Below, piece by piece: positions 1-9,153 of a stretch of 64,000 bases of DNA. The notes under the pieces were generated by a model. It was not told the DNA's origin. It worked only from the letters and a program-made list of their open reading frames with translations, and ran no database searches. The DNA lies in contig KB235926.1 in assembly GCA_000332255.1 (NCBI GenBank), positions 3,285,959-3,349,958 on the forward strand, given 5' to 3'. The translations under genes and the position numbers were made by a program. Each line of letters begins with the position of its first letter. Position 1 is the first letter of the stretch. Source of the DNA: a cyanobacterium PCC 7702. GTDB lineage: Bacteria; Cyanobacteriota; Cyanobacteriia; Cyanobacteriales; Nostocaceae.

Positions 1-2
1 TA

Positions 3-149
3 AGTAGGCAGCGTAAAGACTTTGCCATGAAGTTGGCAAGGTGCCCAGTCCAGTCTAACGACTTGGTTGCCTATGAGGACTTGCAGGTGCAAAACATGGT
101 CAGGAACAAGAAACTGGCTAAGTCTATTTCCGATGCTGCATGGTCTTAA
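3..149 (+). pseudogene. TnpB fragment (IS200/IS605 family)
   Basis: Reading frame 3 from the window edge gives a peptide with the TnpB-like stretches KLARCPVQSNDLVAYEDLQV and KLAKSISDAAWS, then TAA at 147-149. In intact TnpB proteins DAAWS lies in the middle, just before the RuvC/zinc-finger part, so the C-terminal half is missing. The 5' end lies outside the window. The break abuts the TnpA-like fragment at about 144, so the two halves were joined by a deletion or recombination. The identification rests on recalled family motifs. Confidence 0.7.
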
Positions 150-367
150 TCGACTACAAACCAGACAAATCATTATCAACGTTAGTTGGAAATATTAAAA
201 CAGTTAGTAGTCGATTAATTAGTAAAGAATACCCCTGGTTGGCTAAAAAATACTTTGACAACAAGCCTTGTTTTTGGAGTGGTGGGTATTTTGTAGCTAG
301 CTGTGGTGGTGTTAAAGTTGAACAATTAAAGAATTACGTTGAGAACCAAGAAAAAGCAAAACAATGA
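140..367 (+). pseudogene. TnpA C-terminal fragment (IS200/IS605 Y1 transposase)
   Basis: The frame carries LIDYKPDKSLSTLVGNIKTV and FWSGGYFVASCGGV, typical of the C-terminal half of HUH/Y1 single-strand transposases. The N-terminal half with the HUH motif is missing: the sequence before LIDY is TnpB-derived. The ATG at 140 is therefore fortuitous and the fragment is unlikely to be functional. Together with the adjoining TnpB piece it is a scar of an IS605-type element. Confidence 0.75.
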
Positions 368-606
368 TTAGCTACGCTCAGTTTTATACTGGTCGCAATT
401 CATCATCCCGTTAAGTCTGCAGCTGTAACGGGAGTCAAGAAAGCTCAATTAAGATAGCCTGACGTGGACTTAATCACTGAATCTATATTGCACTTCGGGT
501 ACAGCACAGGTCCCGATACTATTCTCATCCGTATCAATCCAATCTTTAATCTCTTCAGGACTATAGATGTTCAAGCAGTAGAATTAACCACAAACATCGC
601 TGTTCA

Positions 607-1577
607 TCAGCTCCTGACCATATAGCGTTTTTGGGGTAATGTCTCCTGAACCAGAGGTTGTAGTTGCAATCCAGCTTGCGAACGTAACCCAGCAGAGAAT
701 ACAGCTAAATCTACATCATCGAGCGATCGCACAATTGTAGGGCCATCCAATTCCTGAAATTGTAGATTTTTCGGGTTAGCAGTGACCTCTGCAAGCGTGG
801 CAAGTTTTTCCCATTCTCCTTAAGCTTGATTAAACCTTGGTTTGCCAATAATCTTAAAGAGCGATCGCCATTGCTTCTATCTTTGTAAATAGCGATCTTT
901 GCTTTTTGTGTAATTTCACTAAGATATTTCAACCGTTAGAGTAAATGCCAAGAGGATTTAAAAAGCCAGGATTCAGCATAACCAAATTTAGATTAAGTTC
1001 TTTAGCAGCATTATTCATAAATGGGCGATGTTGAAAATAATTAGTATCAATTTCCGCGTCTATGAGTGCTGTATTTAGCTGGAGCCAATCATTAAATTTG
1101 ACTATTTGGATATCTAAGCCTTCTTTGGCTGCTAAATTATCTTTAATTACCACCAATAAACCAACCTTAATTATTTATTTTTTTTGAGATTTCTGGGCAA
1201 TACTTTCTGATATATTGGTACTATTCCTATTAGTTAATTCCCTTTGATGATTTGCACAGCTATAAAAAAGATAAATACTGCCAGGCAGCTTAAAGTTATT
1301 ATCAAAAAGCGTCTTTCATAATTCTTGATTATTTACATGTTGATAATAAACACTTAAGTGCTTACTACAAGCTAAGAATACAAGTCTTTCCTTCCCTTCT
1401 TGCAACGAACAGTTGATTGAATTTTTGCATTTTGGCTGATTCTCCACCGGCGGAGATTATTTATAAAATTCGGCTAGAAGCTGCAAAGATAATTAATGCT
1501 ATGAATATACTTCCTGTAATTAAGACAAAACGACGACCATTTTTGGTTAAAGGAGCTAAATTATGATATTCATTCAT
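607..1577 (-). pseudogene. Degraded MetQ/NlpA-type ABC transporter lipoprotein
   Basis: The remnant reads 1577 to 607. An N-terminal membrane/signal segment (MNEYHNLAPLTKNGRRFVLI, then a hydrophobic run) stops after 38 codons. About 300 bp follow without recognisable coding. Then come NLAAKEGLDIQIVKF, FQHRPFMNNAAKELNL and PLGIYSNG (to about 929), a frameshift, KAKIAIYKDRSNGDRSLRLL, another frameshift near 798, and TLAEVTANPKNLQFQELDGP through RSLDDVDLAVFSAGL to a TGA at 607-609. This is the order of NlpA/MetQ solute-binding proteins, which deliver methionine or other organosulfur ligands. At least two frameshifts and one nonsense change make it a pseudogene. It lies downstream of a MetI remnant and the monooxygenase pair. 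Confidence 0.8.
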
Positions 1578-1604
1578 GGGTAAATATTGAGGGTGAAAAA
1601 CAGG

Positions 1605-1868
1605 TTACTTTTTTCTCAAGCTTCGTGCTAGGCAATCGCCGAGAATTTGGATAAATTGCACTAGGAAAATCAGTACAATAATAGTGGCAAACATAACTCC
1701 CACATCAAACCATTGATAGCCATATTGAATAGCTAAATTACCCAAACCGCCGCCACCAAAAGTCCAGCCATTGCTGAAGAATTGAGCAAACTGACAATTA
1801 AGATTTTGATACCTAAAACGATAGATTGCGCGGAGCCCAAAAGATAACTGTATAATTAAATTTTTCAT
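1605..1868 (-). pseudogene. MetI-type ABC permease remnant (5'-truncated, frameshifted)
   Basis: The C-terminal part has GGGGLGNLAIQYGYQWFDVG and a final hydrophobic segment ending GDCLARSLRKK, as in MetI permeases. About 20 codons upstream the match moves to another frame (QSIVLGIKILIVSLLNSSAM), so there is a frameshift near 1750. Only roughly the last 80 residues of a permease of about 220 residues remain. An AGGAAG motif precedes the ATG at 1868, possibly left over from the 5' end before a deletion. It ends 27 bp before the lipoprotein remnant. Confidence 0.75.
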
Positions 1869-2001
1869 AATGAATCTTCCTAAAAAGTTTTAGATAAAAT
1901 TAGCTGAGATATATGTCAGATTTGTTGGTAAATTTCATTTTTACTATTAAATTTAATTAATGAATTGAAAATATCGAGCAAATGTATTTGATTTCAATAA
2001 A

Positions 2002-2023
2002 GCCCCCCCTGAAAAAGGGGAGC
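2002..2023 (-). terminator. GC-rich hairpin with trailing T-rich tract
   Basis: On the minus strand a GCTCCCC arm, a TTTTTCA loop and a GGGGGGC arm are followed by TTTATT. It lies 35 bp past the ferritin-like stop codon and may end transcription of the monooxygenase/ferritin-like pair, cutting off the decayed transporter genes. C-run/G-run hairpins are also common as dispersed repeats in filamentous cyanobacteria. Confidence 0.45.
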
Positions 2024-2057
2024 AACACAGGAGAAAATAAAAGTCGCAAACTTGACT

Positions 2058-2873
2058 TTACTCATTGACACTCACAAGCTGAGGAAGCTTAGCAATGGGG
2101 AGATCGAGAAAGTAAGCTAAAACTTCTTTTCGCCATGCGTCGTAAACTGCTGCTAATCCTTGTATTTGAGCGCCTGTTGCCAGGTGAACGATCTGCCAAT
2201 GTTCTTTGAGATATGGATTGCGTCGCCGTTGTCCTTCTTCGTCTAATTCTAATAACTGAGCAGCCATTTCTGTTTTCTGGGCTGGTGCAGCTTTGTCGTA
2301 CTTGCTTTGCCACCAAGCCAAAACTCCGAAACGGTGAGCTGCCTCATCTGGTAAGATGGTTTGACTGGCAAACTTAGAAGTTTCTGGATCAGCGATAGTT
2401 GCGGTACGGCTATTCAAAATCAGCTGAGCAACTATATGCAGTTCGTAGTGCAACTCAAACGCCATGAACCCCAACCAATTCCGAATTGGTAAATCTCCCA
2501 TGAAGTCCCAATGTTTTTGCACTTCCTGCTTAATCTTGTCGATGGGATCGTGTCCTGACAATTCCCACACGCGTTGACGAGTAAATTGAGCGTGCGCGCC
2601 ATCATCGCCAATTTGACGACTTAAAAACAGCTGGAGTTCTGGATCGGGAATTTGATCGATTACTTTGCTGCAAACTTGAACAATATACAAGTCGTGAGCA
2701 GCTCCAGCAATTCGGAACCGGTAGAAATTCTCAAACTCTTGCGGTGTCGTCAGCGTTCTCGGTTCTTGCAAGCGGGTAGTTGGAAAGTGAGGAGCATGAC
2801 GAGCAATAAGTTTATCAATAGTTTCAATTTCAAACTCATTTGTCCAAGCTGGACGAGTTAAGGTTGCACTCAT
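2058..2873 (-). CDS. Ferritin-like (putative di-iron) protein
   Basis: 271 aa, helical throughout, with three [D/E]-x-x-H motifs: DGAH near residues 91-94, FELHYELH at 139-146 and DEAAH at 176-180. Spaced motifs of this kind are expected of a ferritin-like four-helix di-iron site. No signal peptide or membrane segment is visible. It starts 22 bp after the flavin monooxygenase stop, with AGGAAT before the ATG, so the two genes are almost certainly co-transcribed. Downstream lay a Met-type ABC transporter, now broken. From context I infer a role in oxidising an organosulfur or related imported compound. The substrate cannot be read from the sequence, and heme-oxygenase/TenA-like folds are alternatives. 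Confidence 0.7.
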   Translation of the reverse strand: MSATLTRPAWTNEFEIETIDKLIARHAPHFPTTRLQEPRTLTTPQEFENFYRFRIAGAAHDLYIVQVCSKVIDQIPDPELQLFLSRQIGDDGAHAQFTRQRVWELSGHDPIDKIKQEVQKHWDFMGDLPIRNWLGFMAFELHYELHIVAQLILNSRTATIADPETSKFASQTILPDEAAHRFGVLAWWQSKYDKAAPAQKTEMAAQLLELDEEGQRRRNPYLKEHWQIVHLATGAQIQGLAAVYDAWRKEVLAYFLDLPIAKLPQLVSVNE

Positions 2874-2895
2874 AATTCCTGATGAATATCACAGA

Positions 2896-3945
2896 TTAAG
2901 CTACCAGTTCTAAATAACGTACTCGTGGTATGACTTCTTGTGAAAATCTTTTCATTTCCGGAGCAAAAGGTTGGAATTGCAGCATGAAAGTATCAATACC
3001 CACTCCTACAAAATCTGCAATTCTTGCTGCTACAGTATCATAGCTGCCAACTAACCCCGCTGCTGTACCACCGTTACTCCCCACACCTGGATACTTGGCC
3101 ATATTCTTGAACATCACTACTTCTGGTTCCACACCTTTCAACAGTTCGGTTCTGTCATCTTGTTTGCTAAGTTCAAGAAGATATTCGTACTCTGCTTGGG
3201 CCTCAGCATCGGTGGGACGAGCAATGACAAAAGCTGACAAAGCAAATCGTAATGGTTTCGGTAGTGTCCGTTTCCTGTTTTTGACATCAGCAATAATTTC
3301 TCGCACTACTTCCAAGGGGCGACCGTTAAGAAAAAACACGTCTGCTGCTTGCATAGCAAGATTTTTAGCAGCATCTGACTCTCCTCCCAGATAGATGCGG
3401 GGATGGGGTTGGGCTATGGGACGCGGACGCAAGCACAAATCAGTAATTTGAAAGTAGTTACCTTGAAAGTTAATTTTTTCCCCACTCCATAGTGCTTTGA
3501 CGACCTCGATCCATTCCTGGGAATAGCGATAGCGTTCATCGTGAGGTAAAAATGGGATGCCAGATTTTTGCAATTCCGGTTGAAACCAGGCGCTAACTAA
3601 ATTAATTGCAAACCGTCCACCACTAATTGCATCAATATTTAATGCCATTTTCGCCAAAACCACTGGATGAAATAGTAAAGGCTTGACTGCAGCGATAATT
3701 TCTATTGATTCAGTTGCTTCTGCCAAAGCTGCTGCGGTTGTCCAAGTTTCTAGCTGGTCTAATTCTTGATTTCTAGGATTGATAATGTGTTCGGCGATGA
3801 GAGTGGTAGTAAACCCGCAGGCTTCTGCTAGTTGGGCGAGCTGCTTTGCTCTTTGATAACTGGCATCACGGGGTTCTTGCGGATGGTTGAGGGCTCCACA
3901 ATTACCGTAGACGGGAATCCAGATCCCATAGCGTGGCTGAGACAT
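2896..3945 (-). CDS. SfnG-like LLM-class flavin-dependent monooxygenase
   Basis: 349 aa, a bacterial-luciferase-like TIM-barrel protein. Landmarks are YGIWIPVYGNCGALNHPQEP at the N terminus, AEHIINPRNQELDQLETWT, LFHPVVLAKMALNIDAISGG, RFAINLVSAW and YLGGESDAAKNLA. This pattern matches FMNH2-dependent dimethyl-sulfone/alkanesulfonate monooxygenases (SfnG/SsuD group). I chose the ATG at 3945 (GAGG about 10 nt upstream) over a TTG 48 nt earlier, because MSQPRYG is where the family begins. A separate NAD(P)H:FMN reductase would be needed and is not encoded nearby. It is first in a minus-strand operon with the ferritin-like gene and decayed transporter genes, which suggests scavenging of sulfur from an organic source. 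Confidence 0.82.
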   Translation of the reverse strand: MSQPRYGIWIPVYGNCGALNHPQEPRDASYQRAKQLAQLAEACGFTTTLIAEHIINPRNQELDQLETWTTAAALAEATESIEIIAAVKPLLFHPVVLAKMALNIDAISGGRFAINLVSAWFQPELQKSGIPFLPHDERYRYSQEWIEVVKALWSGEKINFQGNYFQITDLCLRPRPIAQPHPRIYLGGESDAAKNLAMQAADVFFLNGRPLEVVREIIADVKNRKRTLPKPLRFALSAFVIARPTDAEAQAEYEYLLELSKQDDRTELLKGVEPEVVMFKNMAKYPGVGSNGGTAAGLVGSYDTVAARIADFVGVGIDTFMLQFQPFAPEMKRFSQEVIPRVRYLELVA

Positions 3946-4496
3946 AATCTGTACACCCTCTTCGATGGAGGGCTTATATCTTTTGAGGTTCAAACTTCAA
4001 AAATACTTTTTGTCTATCGGTTTGTCGTATTTTGTAATCATGATTTCATAAATAGCCGTCAAATGCAATGGGGTCAGCTAAACAAAATCTGAAATTTCCA
4101 GTTTTCCTGACTATCTGTGTGTTTGTGTCAGTGCAGGCTAAAAACAGAACCAGTAAATGCTGTGACAATTGTCATACTAGCGGCTAACTGGTCGGTCGTT
4201 CTGAAATTGCTTTTTATCTGCTTTGGTAAGAGTTTGATTTTCAATTATTAAAAATACTCGTGTGGCTAGCAAAGCAAATTTTCATAATTTCAAATAAATT
4301 TACTTCTAAAAACTTTCTTTGATTTTTCTGCTATTAATTAAGTTAGAGTTAATATTGTTAAGTCAAGCAAAAGTGTATGTACACCTCCCGGACAGGTTAT
4401 TACAGGAAATCAAAATGGATGAAACGATCGAGAGCAATTTTTCATCCCTGAGTTTTTTTACTGTCAATTCCCCGGGGAGAATGAGGGGGTAAACAA
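3946..4496. other. Intergenic region, divergent promoters
   Basis: A 551-bp AT-rich spacer between the minus-strand monooxygenase operon and the plus-strand host-attachment gene. It must hold both promoters. I see no convincing ORF, RNA gene or strong hairpin. Confidence 0.4.
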
Positions 4497-4991
4497 ATGA
4501 ATCAAATCCTGGTTGCTATTATCGATGGAACCAGAGCAAGGTTATTGACTTTACAACAACCGGAATTGCCGGAATATGAGTCTGGTCCTAATTTAGTCGA
4601 ATACAAAAGTCTTTTCAATCCTGCCAAGGAATTACAGGGAAAAGAACTTTGGGCAACAGTCAAAACCGGACGCAATCAAGGTCAGGGTAGTCAGGTTCAT
4701 GCTTACGAAGATGGGCGTCAAGATCACGTAAATGAGTATGAACGCCGCTTTGTTCAAATGATTGCTAATGAAATTGTTAATTTCAATAAGAACAAGCGTA
4801 TCCAAAGATTGCTATTGGTAGCAGAGCCGCATATATTAGGAGTAGTGCGAGAAGTGATCGCTCCTTTAGTACCTAAAAATTTACAAATCCAAGAGTTAGC
4901 AAAGGATCTGTGCAAACTTAAGCCCAAAGAAATTTATGAGTATTTAGCTCAGAAAAATCTTTTGCCAACTCGCAAACAAGTATCGGGATGA
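4497..4991 (+). CDS. Host attachment family protein
   Basis: 164 aa, soluble. The N terminus (NQILVAIIDGTRARLL) and the middle (FVQMIANEIVNFNKNKRIQR, LLLVAEPHILGVVREVIAPL) match the 'protein required for attachment to host cells' family, which resembles the eRF1 domain-2 fold. The family name comes from plant-associated bacteria and the biochemical role is unknown, so no host interaction should be inferred. GAGGGGG precedes the ATG by about 7 nt. It appears to be a single gene. The next gene is convergent. Confidence 0.72.
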   Translation: MNQILVAIIDGTRARLLTLQQPELPEYESGPNLVEYKSLFNPAKELQGKELWATVKTGRNQGQGSQVHAYEDGRQDHVNEYERRFVQMIANEIVNFNKNKRIQRLLLVAEPHILGVVREVIAPLVPKNLQIQELAKDLCKLKPKEIYEYLAQKNLLPTRKQVSG

Positions 4992-5087
4992 GGGAATTAA
5001 ACAAATTCAAATCTAAAAATAGGGAGAAACATTCTTTTAAATTCGACTAGTTATCTCCCCGTATCTAATATTATAGGTGCCGCTAAA

Positions 5088-6746
5088 CTAGAAGTTGTAG
5101 CCAATTCCTAATAAAAGTCCTACATCTGTATCACTTGCAAAACTAGCATTGACAGCGCCAGTAATTGTAAATTGACGACTGAGGAGATAATCTACACCAC
5201 CAGTGAGTAGAAAATTGACATCACCGCTGTTGCTTCCTCCAGCTCCAACTGTGATACCAGCACCTATGTAGGGAGATAAAGAAAGAGTTCCTCCACCAAT
5301 AGGATTAGCAGTTTGTCTGAGAGCGAAGTCATAGGTGATGGGAAGCAGAAAGACGGTGTCGTCGCCTATGACAGCTCCTGGTCGGAAAGAAAAGTTTCTA
5401 TATATGTTAAATTTACTGGTGACTACAAAGTTACCGCTACCAAGGGCTGTGTTTCCACCTAAACCAATGTTACCACCAACGGCAATATAGTTCCTTTTGG
5501 CGCGGGCAGCAGTTACAGCTCCTGTTTCTGGTGCCAGGGAAACATCAGGTGGTACTAGAACTTTGTCGATCGCGTAAACAACACCGTTACTGGCCTGGAC
5601 GTTGGCTTGAACTGTTGCGTCATTGACTGCAACTTGATTGCTGGTGGGATCGATTTTGACATTAACAGGTTTTTGTTCTAAGGTCTGCAGCTCGCCGGGT
5701 TTGAGTTCGTTAGGAGTGATCTGATTGGGGACAACATGATATCTGAGCACCTTGAGCAGCGTTTCCTTATTTTCAGGTTTTTGCAATCTTTGCAGAGTTT
5801 CTGGAGGTAAAGCTGCAAAAGCTTGATCTGTGGGAGCAAAGAGCGTATAAGGGCCTGATTGTTTGAGAGTTTGTTCTAGACCAGCTGCCCTGACCAAGGA
5901 AAGCAGAGTGGTAAAGTTGTTGCTAGATTCAGCTAGGGAAAGTATATCGGTTGTAGCTTGTTGAGCACTACCTGGACCGCCGACAATGTAGCTGGCTGCT
6001 GCCACATTGGTGGGTATTGGCGGTAATTGTCCTAATCTGACCAAGGCTTGGTACAAGTGTGCTGCTGCTTCAGCACGGGTGAGAGCTTTGTTGGGGTTGA
6101 GAGTTTTAATGTCGGGATAATTGACAACAATATTAGCTTGTGTTGCTGCTGCTACTTGGTTAATAGCATAGTTTGGAATTTGCGCGGCATCTGTGTAGTT
6201 ACTAGCAAGAATACTTTCTGGAGAGCCGCTGAAAGTTAAGTTCAATCCGTTGGCTATAGCAGCGATCGCCTGAACTTTGGGGATTTGTTGGTTAGGCAAA
6301 AACAAATTGTCGGGATAACCTGCCATAAATCCAGCTTCGTAGGCTCTTTGAATGGCAGAAGCTGCCCAAAAATTAGCAGGAACATCTTTAAATCCACCCG
6401 GTGGTAATTGCCTTACTGGATTGCGCTGAAAAGCTTTGTCTATCATAGCTGCAAATTGAGCCCGAGTCACGGGCAGATCGGGTCTGTAGGAACCGTCAGG
6501 AAAGCCAGCAATTATATTTTTTGCAGCTAGACCTTGAATAAACGGAAGCGCCCAATAATCTGCCGGGACATCAGAAAAGGTGGGAGCTGCTGTTGGTCCT
6601 GGAGTTTGGGTAAGAGCAGGAACTTGCTCTGGAGTTTGAGTAGGAACTTGAGCAAAACTGGGAGTAGCTACCTCTACCAAAGCCGTACTTACTCCCAAAG
6701 CGAGCACAGCAGTACTTGTCAGTGACAAACTAAATAAATTACGCAT
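5088..6746 (-). CDS. SLH-fasciclin-beta-barrel surface protein
   Basis: 552 aa exported protein. Residues 1-33 look like a Sec signal peptide ending SFA-QVP, followed by a Pro/Thr-rich linker. Three SLH-like repeats follow, roughly 57-105 (FSDVPADYWALPFIQGL, GFPDGSYRPDLPVTRAQF), 118-168 (FKDVPANFWA, GYPDNLFLP) and 185-237 (YTDAAQIPNYAINQVAAATQ). A FAS1/fasciclin domain occupies about 262-400 (GPYTLFAPTDQAFAALP, LRYHVVP, NGVVYAIDKVLVPP). The last 140 residues are Gly-rich alternating segments ending in Phe (GIGYNF), like a beta-barrel outer-membrane domain. SLH domains in cyanobacteria usually bind peptidoglycan-linked polymers, and FAS1 mediates adhesion. The combination suggests an outer-membrane anchor/adhesin. 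It is monocistronic. Confidence 0.85.
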   Translation of the reverse strand: MRNLFSLSLTSTAVLALGVSTALVEVATPSFAQVPTQTPEQVPALTQTPGPTAAPTFSDVPADYWALPFIQGLAAKNIIAGFPDGSYRPDLPVTRAQFAAMIDKAFQRNPVRQLPPGGFKDVPANFWAASAIQRAYEAGFMAGYPDNLFLPNQQIPKVQAIAAIANGLNLTFSGSPESILASNYTDAAQIPNYAINQVAAATQANIVVNYPDIKTLNPNKALTRAEAAAHLYQALVRLGQLPPIPTNVAAASYIVGGPGSAQQATTDILSLAESSNNFTTLLSLVRAAGLEQTLKQSGPYTLFAPTDQAFAALPPETLQRLQKPENKETLLKVLRYHVVPNQITPNELKPGELQTLEQKPVNVKIDPTSNQVAVNDATVQANVQASNGVVYAIDKVLVPPDVSLAPETGAVTAARAKRNYIAVGGNIGLGGNTALGSGNFVVTSKFNIYRNFSFRPGAVIGDDTVFLLPITYDFALRQTANPIGGGTLSLSPYIGAGITVGAGGSNSGDVNFLLTGGVDYLLSRQFTITGAVNASFASDTDVGLLLGIGYNF

Positions 6747-7023
6747 GAACGTTCACTCCTAAAACAAGCAGGCTTATTTCAACCAAGCTTTTATTTAATG
6801 CCACAGAGAAAAAGATATTCTTTTTTGCATGGAAATAGTATCAATTGGATTCTAATTTTGTAAATCTACCTACAAGGATAGATTTCTTCTTTAAGTCCAG
6901 AAAAGAAATACTTTTTCTTTTTTTCTCAATTATTTTAATTTTAAAATAAAATTGGCAAACAAAGATAATTTAAATTTATTAACTTATGTACCTGTTCGTG
7001 TACTTGACTATTGGTCTACCTCA

Positions 7024-7281
7024 TTAGGCCTTGCGTAAAAAGCGATTAAGATATCTATCAAAAGCAGTAATTTCGCCTATTTGTCCCAGCCGTAGTCTGG
7101 GGTGCCGAAAGCAAAGCTGTGACACTACTTTACCAACTCTGGTCACATTAACGACACCAACTTGCAGCATCAGAAATATAAACGCAACAGTTGTTGCACA
7201 ATAGGAACTAAATACTGCAAAAGTTTCTTCGGTCAAGGATTGTTCGGTACTGCAACCAAAATCGGTACTTGCAGTCTTCAC
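7024..7281 (-). CDS. Possible small membrane protein, unknown
   Basis: An 85-aa open frame starting at GTG, with one hydrophobic stretch around residues 22-45 and a basic C terminus (FDRYLNRFLRKA). I recognise no family. It lies alone between the SLH protein and the DUF4327 gene, which is divergent from it. It could be a chance ORF. The surrounding 6747-7358 holds nothing else I can support except a short GTTC-N6-GAAC palindrome at 7306-7319 ahead of the DUF4327 gene. Confidence 0.25.
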   Translation of the reverse strand: MKTASTDFGCSTEQSLTEETFAVFSSYCATTVAFIFLMLQVGVVNVTRVGKVVSQLCFRHPRLRLGQIGEITAFDRYLNRFLRKA

Positions 7282-7358
7282 GATTTCCTCACAATGGTTT
7301 AACAGGTTCGAAATAGAACTCTAGTATATTTTCTGTTGCTCTTAGGGGAGATTGAGTT

Positions 7359-7583
7359 ATGGTTGATACTGCTGTCAAATATGACATAGAAGCAATCAAG
7401 GAAGAAGTGCGCCAACTAGTGAATAAGGGAATAGTTCAACGTCATGAACCAATATATACTCTTTGCAAACACATTCCCCATCGCGATTGGGTTTGTGTAG
7501 AGCTAGAACTTGAAAAACATGAATTTTTGCTCAGGGATAAGATTATCGATTTATTGGCTTGTGAAGATTGGTCTGAAGATTGA
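7359..7583 (+). CDS. DUF4327 family protein
   Basis: 74 aa. The pattern IYTLCKHIPHRDWVCVELEL then FLLRDKIIDLL and a C-terminal W-x-E-D is that of the small cyanobacterial DUF4327 family. Function unknown. It has no signal or membrane segment and is acidic. GGGGAG lies about 10 nt before the ATG. Family members are short like this one, so it is probably complete. Confidence 0.8.
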   Translation: MVDTAVKYDIEAIKEEVRQLVNKGIVQRHEPIYTLCKHIPHRDWVCVELELEKHEFLLRDKIIDLLACEDWSED

Positions 7584-7768
7584 AGACCAGTGGCAAAATT
7601 TCCATGAAAATCTCAAACATGAAAAATTCAACAGCGCAATTTTTATCTTTACAAGCTTAAATAACCACTAGTCAAAGTTTTCTTCTCAAAACTAATTCAT
7701 GTGTAAAATCCTTGAAAATCTTTGAGAATTTTGCACATGAATTTCATAATTATATGAACGCAAGCGAC

Positions 7769-7978
7769 TTATTTTTCACTAAAGGTAATGCTGTTACTGG
7801 CTTTTCTGTAGTTTGCAACTTTTAAAGTTAATTTTTCTCTAGCAGAAGCTGGTAATAAATTATACCTATCTTTAATAAGCACTGGCATTTCTTGCCAACA
7901 GTGGCGGCAAAACCAGTAAACTTTAGAACCACGTATATGCAGTAACAGGGAACTAGAACAACAAGGACAGTAATTCAT
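7769..7978 (-). CDS. Small zinc-ribbon protein, unknown
   Basis: About 69 aa from the ATG at 7978. The open frame extends 14 codons further, to 8020, but the conserved part begins MNYCPCC. It has CPCC at the N terminus and CRHCWQEMP about 20 residues later, a four-cysteine arrangement expected to bind one zinc. The rest is basic and helical. Short zinc-ribbon proteins like this are frequent in Nostocales, with no defined role that I know of. It is convergent with the DUF4327 gene. Confidence 0.6.
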   Translation of the reverse strand: MNYCPCCSSSLLLHIRGSKVYWFCRHCWQEMPVLIKDRYNLLPASAREKLTLKVANYRKASNSITFSEK

Positions 7979-8637
7979 AAATATTTTTTCAAAGTTTAAT
8001 TCTAAAAGTATTGATTGCAATTCTCAGTTGTTAGTTAATGATTGCCTCAACAAGGCAAGCAGAAATTAAGTCATGCTTCCATAATAATCACTAATTCTGA
8101 GGAAATTGTGAGTAAATTTAAAAAAATGCTACCTAGCTTAATATTTTTATACACTGAGTAACTGTAATGCTCAAATAAAAATATCGAGTTGTAAATAAAG
8201 ATTTTTGTTACTTTAAACAGAGAAAAATCTCCAAAGTTTGTTTTAGGAAAAAGACAATGTCAGTTGAGTGAATCGGGTACTAGGGGAGTTGGCGATCGCC
8301 ACAAGAATTTTCTAGGCAAAGAGCATAAAAAAATAAAAGTTAGCCGGTCTTCGAGATTTTTCCTTTTTAAGAAGTATTGCCATCAAAAATTAGTCAACGT
8401 AGCGTTGTGGATCGACCAAGCTAGTTAGTTGTATCGCTGCTTGCAGTGACAAAACCTTTAGAGGCGATCGCCCAATATGCCAAAATTCTTACCACAGCGA
8501 GGGACTAGTGCTGCTGAGGTAAACAAAGATGATACTACACACACACAGAAGCGATCAAAGGTGGTCTACAATAGTTTTGTGACCGACATTCTGCATTCAA
8601 GGGTAGTGTTCACTAACTGATAAAGGACTAGAGCTTT
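7979..8637. other. Intergenic region upstream of usp
   Basis: About 660 bp, AT-rich, with two HIP1 octamers. A 47-codon open frame (8477-8620) runs almost to the usp start, but it has no recognisable content and no clear ribosome site. No RNA gene is evident. Confidence 0.35.
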
Positions 8638-9153
8638 ATGTTTCATAAAATTTTAGTTGCCATGGACAATTCCGCAATTGGTCAGCACGTTTTTGATGAA
8701 GCTTTATGTTTGGCGCAACAAATAGGTGCGCGCTTGATGTTATTGCACGTGCTCGATCCCTTTGATGAACGTTACCCCAGTTCTATAGGAATCCAAACAA
8801 CAACCCTTTATCCAACTTTTCAAACAGAAGTGATAAACTACTACCTCGGACGGTGGGAAGAACTGAAGCAAGAAGGAGTCGAGTTTTTAAAACTGTTTTA
8901 CGATCAGGCGATCGCAAAAGGTGTACCAACCGAGTATACCCAGAATTTTGGTGAACCAGGTCGAGTCATTTGTCAACTAGCTAAAAATTGGCAAGCTGAC
9001 TTAATCGTGGTAGGTCGTCGTGGTCGCAAAGGTTTATCAGAATTATTCCTAGGTAGTGTCAGTAATTACGTCATGCACAACGCTCCCTGCTCGGTTTTGA
9101 CAGTACAAGGTCCCACAAAGGATTCCCAATCCACACAAACAGCAACAAACTAA
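8638..9153 (+). CDS. Universal stress protein (UspA family)
   Basis: 171 aa, one Usp domain. The N-terminal strand KILVAMDNS is followed by the ATP-binding signature G-x2-G-x9-G-S at residues 126-140 (GRRGRKGLSELFLGS), so it is predicted to be of the nucleotide-binding class. The region at 45-75 is longer than in minimal Usp proteins, as in other cyanobacterial members. The tail is Thr/Gln-rich. It precedes the rogue D1 gene by about 520 bp on the same strand. Co-regulation is possible but not shown. Confidence 0.88.
   Translation: MFHKILVAMDNSAIGQHVFDEALCLAQQIGARLMLLHVLDPFDERYPSSIGIQTTTLYPTFQTEVINYYLGRWEELKQEGVEFLKLFYDQAIAKGVPTEYTQNFGEPGRVICQLAKNWQADLIVVGRRGRKGLSELFLGSVSNYVMHNAPCSVLTVQGPTKDSQSTQTATN

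Noticed and set aside
8477-8620. 47-codon ORF upstream of usp
   Set aside because: Protein-like start, but no domain, no clear ribosome site and no evidence of conservation.
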